A stretch of DNA of 5,055 nt, taken from the NCBI GenBank assembly GCA_003558145.1, contig PWMP01000147.1, positions 1 to 5,055 on the forward strand, read 5' to 3'. Both the position numbers and the translations under genes were made by a program. The notes beneath the pieces were generated by a model. The model was not told the origin of the DNA and did not search any database. It saw only the letters and a program-made list of their open reading frames with translations. Positions 1 through 5,055 of this stretch are shown in pieces (position 1 is the first letter of the stretch; each line of letters begins with the position of its first letter). Source of the DNA: Elusimicrobiota bacterium. GTDB taxonomy: Bacteria > CG03 > SLGR01 > PWQF01.

Positions 1-507
1 CTTTCCAGCTGCAAGGCTTCAAACAGGCAGATTAAAAAGAAAAGTAAAAGTTATGATATACTGTACTCCTGTCTGGAAAGGGTTTGCATAACACTTGCCG
101 AGATGCTTGCATCTGACGGGGAAGGGGCATCAAAAATGGTTAAGGTAAAGGTCCGGGGAGCTGCCAGCGACAATGAAGCCAGAAAAGCCGCACGAGCCAT
201 AGCGGTTTCGCCACTTTGCAAGACGGCTTTTTACGGAGCTTCGCCTAACTGGGGCAGGATTGCCAGCGCCATAGGAGCTGCAGGCATTGACGTTAATCTT
301 TCATGTTTTTCAATTTATGCCAACGGGGTAAGCTGGCTAACCGATGGAAAACCGGCTTCTACTTGCCTGCCGCAGCTAAGGGAAGTTCTGCAGGGAGCAA
401 AGTACGAACTTGATATCGTACTGGGGTCAGGAAAGGGTAAATCAAAGGTGTATACCTGTGATTATACTCCGGAATATGTAAGAATAAACGCTCACTACTT
501 ATCATGA
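1..507 (+). CDS. argJ: ArgJ, glutamate N-acetyltransferase / ornithine acetyltransferase, C-terminal part (5' end outside window)
   Basis: ArgJ transfers the acetyl group from N-acetylornithine to glutamate in the cyclic arginine pathway (cytoplasmic); some members also use acetyl-CoA. The frame is open from base 1, so this is a 5'-truncated gene and the ATG at 103 is an internal methionine. The 168 visible residues match the C-terminal (beta-chain) half of ArgJ. Seen: DGEGASK at visible residues 39-45 (family DGEGATK, with the active-site Glu at residue 41), then SPLCKTAFYGASPNWGRI, and a C-terminus of YVRINAHYLS. In that tail the Asn and the terminal Ser have the same spacing as the conserved Asn/Ser of characterised ArgJ proteins. 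The autocleavage Ala-Thr site and nucleophilic Thr would lie upstream, so activity cannot be judged here. Two departures are visible: the usual GxDPNWGR is GASPNWGR, and residues 1-18 are Lys/Ser-rich where an ANG-type segment is common. The stop overlaps the next gene's ATG (ATGA). Identification is firm; whether it is mono- or bifunctional cannot be told. Confidence 0.95.
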   Translation, partial: LSSCKASNRQIKKKSKSYDILYSCLERVCITLAEMLASDGEGASKMVKVKVRGAASDNEARKAARAIAVSPLCKTAFYGASPNWGRIASAIGAAGIDVNLSCFSIYANGVSWLTDGKPASTCLPQLREVLQGAKYELDIVLGSGKGKSKVYTCDYTPEYVRINAHYLS

Positions 508-1034
508 ACTCAATGACAAGAATCTATAAAACAGCCGAAGTACTTAAAAAGGGCGGGGTAGCGCTGATATCTACGGATACGGTATGCGGTCTTGCCGCTC
601 TTCCGGGCAATACCTGCGCGATTGAGAGAATTTACGAAATTAAAAAAAGAGACCCGTCCAAGCCCCTTGCTCTTCTAATTCCTTCAATCGAATGGGTCTG
701 GAAATGGGTAGATAAAAATGAAGAGATAAAAAAAATATGCGAGGAAAACTGGCCCGGCGCGGTAACCCTGATTATGATGACAAAAGAAGGGGAAACGATA
801 GGGTTGAGAATGCCTGATTGCCCGCCGCTTCTAAGATTGATGGAAATAACCGGTCCGATTTGCGCTACAAGCGCAAATGTTTCGTGCCAGCCGGCACCGA
901 TACAGGTTAACCAGGTCTGCCGGGAAATAAAAGATAAGTGCGATATAATAGATGACCTGGGAGTCAAACCTGACGGGAAGCCTTCTTCAGTAATAGATAT
1001 AACCGGACCCGGCCGCGATATTGTCAGGCAATGA
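504..1034 (+). CDS. Sua5/YrdC/TsaC family L-threonylcarbamoyladenylate synthase
   Basis: This enzyme makes threonylcarbamoyl-AMP from threonine, bicarbonate and ATP. That is the first step of the t6A37 modification of ANN-decoding tRNAs; TsaD with its partners then transfers the group. Seen in the 176 residues: GGVALISTDTVCGLAA (residues 17-32, family PTDTVYGL), the basic KKRDPSKPL (47-55), WPGAVTLI (83-90), GLRMP with R102, TSANVS (122-127) and SSVID (161-165). Together these are the YrdC-fold signature, including the K-x-R and S-x-N elements. The protein ends after the YrdC domain, so it is the short TsaC-like form without the extra Sua5 C-terminal domain, and slightly shorter than most. 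The Tyr of the TDTVYGL motif is Cys28; this position varies in the family. The start at 504 forms ATGA with the argJ stop and no clear Shine-Dalgarno is present, so translation is probably coupled. ATG 513 is an alternative start. The gene ends in a second ATGA with the phosphatase gene, its neighbour also in Firmicutes (ywlC-ywlE). Confidence 0.93.
   Translation: MNSMTRIYKTAEVLKKGGVALISTDTVCGLAALPGNTCAIERIYEIKKRDPSKPLALLIPSIEWVWKWVDKNEEIKKICEENWPGAVTLIMMTKEGETIGLRMPDCPPLLRLMEITGPICATSANVSCQPAPIQVNQVCREIKDKCDIIDDLGVKPDGKPSSVIDITGPGRDIVRQ
858..878. repeat. Perfect inverted repeat inside the sua5/tsaC-type gene
   Basis: ATTTGCGC (858-865) and its exact reverse complement GCGCAAAT (871-878) are separated by the 5-base loop TACAA, so the mRNA could form an 8-bp hairpin. 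It lies within the codons for ICATSAN, a conserved part of the active site, and is not followed by a T-run, so it is not a terminator. It may be a by-product of the protein constraint. Confidence 0.5.
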
Positions 1035-1489
1035 AAAAAATAACTTTTGTATGTACCGGCAATACCTGCCGCAGCGTTATGGCCCAGCAGCTGTTAAGGT
1101 CCTTTCTTGAAAAAGAAGGGGTAAACGGTGTAGAAGTTGGTTCTGCGGGTACAGCCGCGTATCCTCATTATAATATAATAGGAGATCTTAAAGAGGTTAT
1201 GGATAATGAGGGGATAAACTATGAAGGCCATACGCCCAAAATGATAGACCGGGATATATTGGAGACATCAGATGTGGTGCTTGCCGCTACGCGGGCGCAC
1301 GTTGAAGAAATCGAATCAAGACTTAACCCGCCTACGGGAAAGGTTCAGCTGCTCAGTGCTTATGCGGCCGGGGAAGTTTGGGATATAGAGGATCCTATCG
1401 GTCGCGGAAAGTCCGCGTATGAGAGAGTATTCGTACAAATAAAAAAGTATATAGAAAAAATAACTGAGAGGCTGAAAAATGAAAATTAA
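1031..1489 (+). CDS. ywlE: YwlE-type low-molecular-weight phosphatase, probable protein-arginine phosphatase
   Basis: This is a 152-residue cytoplasmic enzyme of the low-molecular-weight protein tyrosine phosphatase fold. Seen: an N-terminal phosphate-binding loop CTGNTCRS (nucleophile Cys8, Arg14), SAGT at 38-41, a GH motif near 66-67, and the general-acid motif EDPIG (Asp121-Pro122). The loop carries Thr12, the position that in Bacillus YwlE favours phosphoarginine over phosphotyrosine. The acid loop reads DPIG, like YwlE DPFG, rather than the DPYY of classic tyrosine phosphatases. Cys13 next to the nucleophile matches the second cysteine of the YwlE redox pair. From family knowledge, YwlE removes phosphate from arginines marked by the kinase McsB; no mcsB lies in this window, so the substrate is inference. 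The start overlaps the upstream stop (ATGA), with only a weak AGG at 1026-1028 in front. The 3' end overlaps glyA by 11 bases and contains its ribosome binding site. Phosphatase family is near certain; arginine specificity is likely but not proven. Confidence 0.9.
   Translation: MKKITFVCTGNTCRSVMAQQLLRSFLEKEGVNGVEVGSAGTAAYPHYNIIGDLKEVMDNEGINYEGHTPKMIDRDILETSDVVLAATRAHVEEIESRLNPPTGKVQLLSAYAAGEVWDIEDPIGRGKSAYERVFVQIKKYIEKITERLKNEN
1466..1471 (+). promoter_or_regulatory. Shine-Dalgarno of glyA, inside the end of ywlE
   Basis: GAGAGG lies 7 bases before the glyA ATG at 1479, within the ywlE reading frame. It supports the 1479 start and means glyA initiation takes place on RNA still being read by ribosomes finishing ywlE. 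Confidence 0.65.
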
Positions 1490-2708
1490 AAAAATCGACC
1501 CCGAAATATACAGGGCTATAAAAAAAGAAGAAGAGCGCGAAAACAGTACTCTTGAAATGATAGCCTCGGAAAACTACGCGCCTGCCGAAATACTTGAAGC
1601 GGCAGGGTCATGCATGACCGATAAATATGCAGAAGGGTATCCAGGCAAACGCTATTACGGCGGCTGCGAAAACGTGGACACGGTTGAATCTCTTGCTATA
1701 GACCGGGCAAAAAAACTGTTCGGGTGCGAGCACGCCAACGTACAGCCTCATTCAGGCAGTCAGGCTAATATTGCCGCATACCTGGCTCTGCTTAATATAG
1801 GCGGGAAAATAATGGGTATGGACCTGTCCTGCGGCGGACATCTGACGCATGGTCATCCGCTTAACTTCAGCGGCAAAAATTTTAATATTATTCCCTATGG
1901 CGTGCGCCGGGATGACCAGCTCATAGATTATAATGAAGTACAGGAGATAGCCATAAGAGAAAAACCCGACCTGATAGTTACAGGAGCTTCTGCCTATCCG
2001 GCCAGGATAGATTTTAAAAGATTCGCGGAAATTGCCTCTTCGTGCGGGGCTGTTCTGCTGGCTGACATAGCCCATATAGCCGGCCTTGTTGCGGCCGGAC
2101 TACACCCAGACCCCGTACCTCACTGCGATATTGTTACTACTACAACTCATAAAACTCTGCGCGGCCCGCGAGGCGGTATGATAATGTGCAGGGAAAAATA
2201 TGCTGTAGATATAGACCGCAGCGTTTTCCCCGGAATTCAGGGGGGTCCTTTGATGCATGTTATTGCCGCAAAAGCGGTGTGTTTTAACAACGCTCTTAAA
2301 GTTAATTTCAAAAAATATGCATCCGAGGTGGTTGAAAACGCCCGGGTTCTTGCCGAAACCCTTAAAAAGAACGGAATAACGCTTGTTACCGGAGGAACGG
2401 AAACACACCTGCTGCTTCTTGATCTCCGGCCGCTTAATATTACCGGGCGGGAAGCGGAATCCCTTCTTCAGGATGCAGGAATAATCGCTAACAAAAACTC
2501 TATACCCTATGATCCGGAGAAGCCCCTGGTAACATCCGGACTTCGGCTTGGGACTCCCGCACTTACCACAAGAGGAATGGGAAGGCAGGAAATGGAACTG
2601 ATAGCTTTGCTTATAACAGACATACTTAAGAAAAGGGACGAAAAGACGCTTTCATCTGCTGAAGGAGAGATTAAAAAGCTTTGCCGTAAATATCCTCTCA
2701 AGAGATAA
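1479..2708 (+). CDS. glyA: Serine hydroxymethyltransferase
   Basis: GlyA is a PLP enzyme that interconverts serine and glycine while loading or unloading tetrahydrofolate. It is the main source of 5,10-methylene-THF for purines, thymidylate and methionine. The 409 residues are a normal bacterial full length. Seen in order: STLEMIASENY (23-33), YAEGYPGKRYYGG (50-62), VQPHSGSQAN (88-97), HLTHGHPLNFSGK (121-133), the cofactor-binding ADIAH (Asp196, His199), and THKTLRGPRGG with the PLP Schiff-base lysine Lys225. Then come FPGIQGGP (250-257) and SGLRLGTPALTTRG, whose Arg356 corresponds to the substrate-carboxylate arginine. Nothing essential is missing. The ATG at 1479 is backed by GAGAGG and yields the expected N-terminus. 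It overlaps ywlE by 11 bases, and upp follows after 9 bases. In Bacillus-type clusters ywlE and glyA are separated by rpiB and another gene; here they touch. Confidence 0.98.
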   Translation: MKIKKIDPEIYRAIKKEEERENSTLEMIASENYAPAEILEAAGSCMTDKYAEGYPGKRYYGGCENVDTVESLAIDRAKKLFGCEHANVQPHSGSQANIAAYLALLNIGGKIMGMDLSCGGHLTHGHPLNFSGKNFNIIPYGVRRDDQLIDYNEVQEIAIREKPDLIVTGASAYPARIDFKRFAEIASSCGAVLLADIAHIAGLVAAGLHPDPVPHCDIVTTTTHKTLRGPRGGMIMCREKYAVDIDRSVFPGIQGGPLMHVIAAKAVCFNNALKVNFKKYASEVVENARVLAETLKKNGITLVTGGTETHLLLLDLRPLNITGREAESLLQDAGIIANKNSIPYDPEKPLVTSGLRLGTPALTTRGMGRQEMELIALLITDILKKRDEKTLSSAEGEIKKLCRKYPLKR

Positions 2709-2712
2709 GGAG
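2707..2712 (+). promoter_or_regulatory. Shine-Dalgarno of upp, overlapping the glyA stop
   Basis: AAGGAG shares its first two bases with the glyA TAA stop (2706-2708). It sits 5 bases before GTG 2718 and 8 bases before TTG 2721. It is the strongest ribosome binding site at a gene start in the window and marks the only non-overlapping gene junction. Both spacings are workable, so it does not by itself choose between the two non-ATG starts. Confidence 0.75.
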
Positions 2713-2717
2713 AAAAA

Positions 2718-3356
2718 GTGTTGGATAAAGTACATATAATCAAACATCCCCTGATTCAGGACAAGCTTGCCAGGATGAGGGACCGTAATACTTCCAGCAG
2801 GGATTTCAGGTTTCTGCTAAGAGAGCTGTCCAGCCTTATGGCTTTTGAGGTTACCAGGGATATAAAAACAGAGTCGGTTACCGTTAATACCCCTCTTGAC
2901 CTGGATGTGGAGGGGTTAAGAGTAAATCATAACGAGATAGTTCTCGTTACTATATTCAGAGCCGGTGTTGGAATGACTGAGGGAGTCCTGGAAGTAATTC
3001 CGCAGGCAAGAGTCGGGCATGTTGGAATATATCGTAATCCCGAGACACTTGATGCAGTACAGTACTACCAGAAACTTCCGTCCGATATTGCGGTTAGCAG
3101 ACTTGTTCTACTGATAGATCCAATGCTTGCTACGGGAAACACTATGGTTCGCACTCTTGAAATATGCAGAGAAGCAGGCGCAAAAAACATGAGGATAATG
3201 TGTCTCGTGGCGGCTCCCGAGGGAATAAATAAAGTGAGAAAAGAATTCAAGGACATACCTATTTATACGGCAGCTCTGGATGAAAAGCTCGATGACCACG
3301 GATACATAATTCCCGGACTCGGGGATGCCGGAGATAGAATCTTCGGTACCAGGTAA
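2718..3356 (+). CDS. upp: Uracil phosphoribosyltransferase
   Basis: Upp converts uracil and PRPP to UMP and pyrophosphate, the pyrimidine-salvage step. The 212 residues equal the usual family length. Seen: HPLIQDKLARMRD (10-22), TRDI (46-49), FRAGVGMTEGVLEVIPQA (80-97, family LRAG-GM--G), GIYRNPETL (103-111), the PRPP loop IDPMLATGNT (133-142; family DPMLATGGS), and the uracil-binding C-terminus with DEKLDDHGYIIPGLGDAGDR (188-207). The catalytic architecture is intact. The start is GTG at 2718, followed immediately by TTG at 2721. GTG is preferred because it lies 5 bases after AAGGAG and gives the standard N-terminus, but TTG would drop only one residue. The last 32 bases are also read in another frame if the next gene starts at its ATG. 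glyA-upp adjacency is common in Firmicutes and fits a nucleotide/one-carbon module. Confidence 0.97.
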   Translation: MLDKVHIIKHPLIQDKLARMRDRNTSSRDFRFLLRELSSLMAFEVTRDIKTESVTVNTPLDLDVEGLRVNHNEIVLVTIFRAGVGMTEGVLEVIPQARVGHVGIYRNPETLDAVQYYQKLPSDIAVSRLVLLIDPMLATGNTMVRTLEICREAGAKNMRIMCLVAAPEGINKVRKEFKDIPIYTAALDEKLDDHGYIIPGLGDAGDRIFGTR

Positions 3357-4374
3357 ATTGACCGTTCAGCAATATTTTTTCATACTTATAACCTCCGTAT
3401 TTTTTTCAATGCTTTTTACCCCGGTAGTCGGAGCTCTGGCAATTCGCCTTGGAGCAATGGACAGCCCTTCGGGAAGGAAACTTCACAGAAAACCCATACC
3501 CCTTATGGGCGGCCTGGCCGTTTTTGTTTCCCTGTGGCTTTCGGTTTACCTTCTTGGTGTGGCCGGAAACAGTTTCAGAGCAATACTTACCGGCGTTTCC
3601 GGGAAAGGATATCTTCTTGAAGGCATACTAGTCGGCGGTGTTGTAGTTCTGGCAATAGGGATAATTGATGATATAAAGGGGGTTGACCCTACTACGAAAC
3701 TTCTGGGTCAGATAATTGCGGCTCTGATACTTGTTCAGTACGGTATAAAGATAGAAGGGATTGCTGCTCCTTTCTCAGGCCGTTTTATTCCTTTTCCAGT
3801 TTATTTAACAATGTTTGTCAGCGTCCTTTGGATTGTAGGTTTTATAAACTCCATTAATCTTATAGACGGAGTTGACGGCCTGGCGTCCGGTGTAACCGCT
3901 ATAGCAAGTTTTGTCTTTTTTATAATACTGCTTATCCAGCTTAGGGGCAGCCCGCCTCCGGAAATGGCCGGAAGGATGCAAATTGCCGCCGTCCTTAGCC
4001 TGGCAATATGCGGTGCCAGCGCCGGATTTTTAAAATTCAATTTTCCACCGGGTAAAATATTCCTGGGGGATTCCGGCAGCCTTTTCCTTGGATATATGGC
4101 AGGAGCTATAACGATAACAGGAATGCTGAAAACTGCCGCCGCCCTTACCGTAGCAATTCCGGCAATAATATTCGCAGTACCGCTTATAGATACTGCTTTT
4201 TCCTTTCTAAGGAGGATTTTCAGGAAAAAATCCTTTATGGAACCGGACAGGGACCACATACATCACCGCCTTCTTTACCGTAGAGGATGGAATGAAAAGA
4301 GGGTAGTACTCACAATTTACGGAGTAACTGCGGTCCTGGGATTAGGAGCCATACTTCTTACGGCGCTAAGATGA
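3325..4374 (+). CDS. WecA/TagO-type undecaprenyl-phosphate N-acetylhexosamine-1-phosphate transferase
   Basis: This integral membrane enzyme moves a sugar-1-phosphate, usually GlcNAc-1-P from UDP-GlcNAc, onto undecaprenyl phosphate, starting O-antigen, enterobacterial common antigen or teichoic-acid-type glycans. The 349 residues show roughly ten hydrophobic segments (about 16-38, 60-79, 99-115, 125-140, 157-174, 186-206, 218-235, 250-268, 272-293, 327-347). Cytoplasmic-loop motifs of the family are present: RKLHRKPIPLMGG (51-63), IIDDIKG with Asp115-Asp116, NSINLIDGVDGLASG (175-189), LGDSGS with Asp249, and DHIHHRL with HIHH at 311-314. HIHH and the sequence after it mark WecA/TagO rather than the peptidoglycan enzyme MraY. 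The start is uncertain. ATG 3325 overlaps upp by 32 bases with only a G-run directly before it. TTG 3358, just after the upp stop, gives an N-terminus closer in length to TagO and has a weak AGG before it. The gene ends in ATGA with the epimerase gene, its expected pathway partner. The exact sugar is inferred. Confidence 0.93.
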   Translation: MPEIESSVPGKLTVQQYFFILITSVFFSMLFTPVVGALAIRLGAMDSPSGRKLHRKPIPLMGGLAVFVSLWLSVYLLGVAGNSFRAILTGVSGKGYLLEGILVGGVVVLAIGIIDDIKGVDPTTKLLGQIIAALILVQYGIKIEGIAAPFSGRFIPFPVYLTMFVSVLWIVGFINSINLIDGVDGLASGVTAIASFVFFIILLIQLRGSPPPEMAGRMQIAAVLSLAICGASAGFLKFNFPPGKIFLGDSGSLFLGYMAGAITITGMLKTAAALTVAIPAIIFAVPLIDTAFSFLRRIFRKKSFMEPDRDHIHHRLLYRRGWNEKRVVLTIYGVTAVLGLGAILLTALR

Positions 4375-5055
4375 AAATTTTAAGTGTATTCGGTACCCGT
4401 CCAGAAGCGATTAAAATGGCTCCCCTGGTAAGAAGGCTATCGCAGGAGGGGAAAATTAAAAGTATATGCACGGTGACTGCCCAGCACAGGCAGATGCTGG
4501 ACCAGGTACTTAATATATTTGGAATAAAACCGGAATATGACCTGAATATAATGACAAAAAACCAGCCTCTTCAGCGGATTGCGGCAAAATGTATGGAAGG
4601 GCTGCTGAAAATCTATAAAAAAGAAAAACCCGATCTTGTCCTTGTCCAGGGAGATACTACTACAACCCTGGCCGGAGCGCTTTCTGCTCATTATTCAAAA
4701 ATACCTGTAGGTCATGTCGAGGCCGGACTCAGGTCCGGAGACCCCTTTAATCCTTTCCCCGAAGAAAATAACCGTCGCCTTACCGATATACTGAGTACTT
4801 TTAATTTTGCCCCCACTCAAACCAGCAGGCGCAACCTGCTTAAAGATAATATTTCTGAAAGTTCCATATTCGTTACGGGAAACACGGTAATAGATGCTCT
4901 TATGGAAACCTCTGGGGCTGTTACAGATCCTTCTAATCCCCAGTTGAGAAAAATAGATTTAACCGGCAGAATAGTACTCGTAACTGCTCACCGTCGCGAA
5001 AACCTCGGACAGGGAATTGAAAATATATGCCAAGCCGTAAAAAAATTGGCAAAAA
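4371..5055 (+). CDS. wecB: WecB/MnaA-type UDP-GlcNAc 2-epimerase, N-terminal part (3' end outside window)
   Basis: This cytoplasmic enzyme interconverts UDP-GlcNAc and UDP-ManNAc, the donor or precursor for ManNAc-containing linkage units and surface polysaccharides. The frame is open from ATG 4371 to the window end (228 codons), so about the last third of a usual ~370-residue protein is missing. Seen: FGTRPEAIK at the N-terminus (Arg10, Lys15), TAQHRQMLDQ (36-45), VQGDTTTT with Asp95, GHVEAGLRSGD with Glu117, FPEENNRRLTD with Glu131, VTGNTVIDAL (168-177), and TAHRREN with His207. Arg10, Lys15, Asp95, Glu117 and Glu131 fall at the same numbers as the catalytic or binding residues of E. coli WecB, and His207 corresponds to its His213. 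This points to the non-hydrolysing epimerase. There is no good Shine-Dalgarno at the right distance (AGGAG at 4344-4348 is too far), so initiation probably depends on the ATGA overlap with the upstream transferase gene. mnaA is an equivalent name in Firmicutes. Confidence 0.95.
   Translation, partial: MKILSVFGTRPEAIKMAPLVRRLSQEGKIKSICTVTAQHRQMLDQVLNIFGIKPEYDLNIMTKNQPLQRIAAKCMEGLLKIYKKEKPDLVLVQGDTTTTLAGALSAHYSKIPVGHVEAGLRSGDPFNPFPEENNRRLTDILSTFNFAPTQTSRRNLLKDNISESSIFVTGNTVIDALMETSGAVTDPSNPQLRKIDLTGRIVLVTAHRRENLGQGIENICQAVKKLAK

Noticed and set aside
632..967. Open antisense frame of 111 codons opposite the sua5/tsaC-type gene
   Set aside because: It lies wholly opposite a gene with clear YrdC motifs, and its translation shows no recognisable domain; it is a shadow frame.
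606..1069. Identical 12-mer GGCAATACCTGC at 606-617 and 1058-1069
   Set aside because: Both copies encode Gly-Asn-Thr-Cys in different proteins; in the second it is the phosphatase active-site loop. One shared 12-mer is best explained by chance and shared codon preference.
2080..2098. CCGGCC / GGCCGG inverted repeat in glyA considered as a terminator or regulatory hairpin
   Set aside because: The arms are only 6 bp, it encodes conserved GlyA residues just after the ADIAH motif, and no T-run follows.
2709..2717. Possible promoter or terminator between glyA and upp
   Set aside because: The gap is 9 bases and is taken up by the upp ribosome binding site and its spacer; there is no room for either element.
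1752..2743. Three antisense open frames opposite glyA and the start of upp
   Set aside because: All are opposite strongly conserved coding sequence and have no recognisable motifs; they are by-products of the + strand codon usage.
3801..4259. Antisense open frame of 152 codons opposite wecA/tagO
   Set aside because: Its hydrophobic and Pro/Arg-rich content mirrors the membrane protein on the + strand; there is no independent family signature.
4437..4691. Antisense open frame opposite the epimerase gene
   Set aside because: The + strand here encodes the UDP-GlcNAc 2-epimerase with catalytic residues in place, so the antisense frame is a shadow.

Overview
The window is a densely packed stretch of bacterial chromosome with every gene on the + strand. 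It carries seven protein-coding genes: the 3' end of argJ, a Sua5/YrdC/TsaC-type threonylcarbamoyl-AMP synthase, a YwlE-type low-molecular-weight phosphatase, glyA, upp, a WecA/TagO-type polyprenyl-phosphate sugar-1-phosphate transferase, and the 5' part of a WecB/MnaA-type UDP-GlcNAc 2-epimerase. The last gene runs off the right edge. I saw no RNA gene, mobile element, CRISPR array, attachment site or origin.

Layout. Positions 1-507 hold the end of arginine biosynthesis (argJ). Positions 504-1489 hold the sua5-ywlE pair (tRNA t6A synthesis and a small phosphatase). Positions 1479-3356 hold glyA and upp (one-carbon supply and uracil salvage). Positions 3325-5055 hold wecA/tagO and wecB/mnaA (start of envelope glycan synthesis). 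Non-coding DNA is almost absent: the only gap is 9 bases between glyA and upp. Three junctions are ATGA stop/start overlaps (504-507, 1031-1034, 4371-4374), one overlap is 11 bases (1479-1489) and one is up to 32 bases (3325-3356). No promoter or rho-independent terminator is evident, so the likeliest reading is one polycistronic transcript with extensive translational coupling, entering from the left and leaving on the right.

Organism. The sua5-ywlE-glyA-upp order followed by wecA/tagO and wecB/mnaA resembles the block upstream of the ATP synthase operon in many Firmicutes (Bacillus ywlC-ywlE-glyA-upp; clostridial relatives with wecA and wecB after upp). Here argJ is placed directly upstream and rpiB is missing between ywlE and glyA. 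Base composition looks moderate, with frequent ATA isoleucine and AGA/AGG arginine codons. This fits Clostridia-like bacteria but also several uncultivated phyla, so I do not name a taxon.

How the genes relate. The set is a housekeeping cluster rather than a single pathway. The clearest functional pair is the last two genes: one makes the lipid-linked first sugar and the other makes UDP-ManNAc for later sugars. I found no convincing undescribed system. The most notable points are the arginine-phosphatase signature in the YwlE homologue, the unusually continuous overlap architecture, and the uncertain start of the wecA/tagO gene inside upp.
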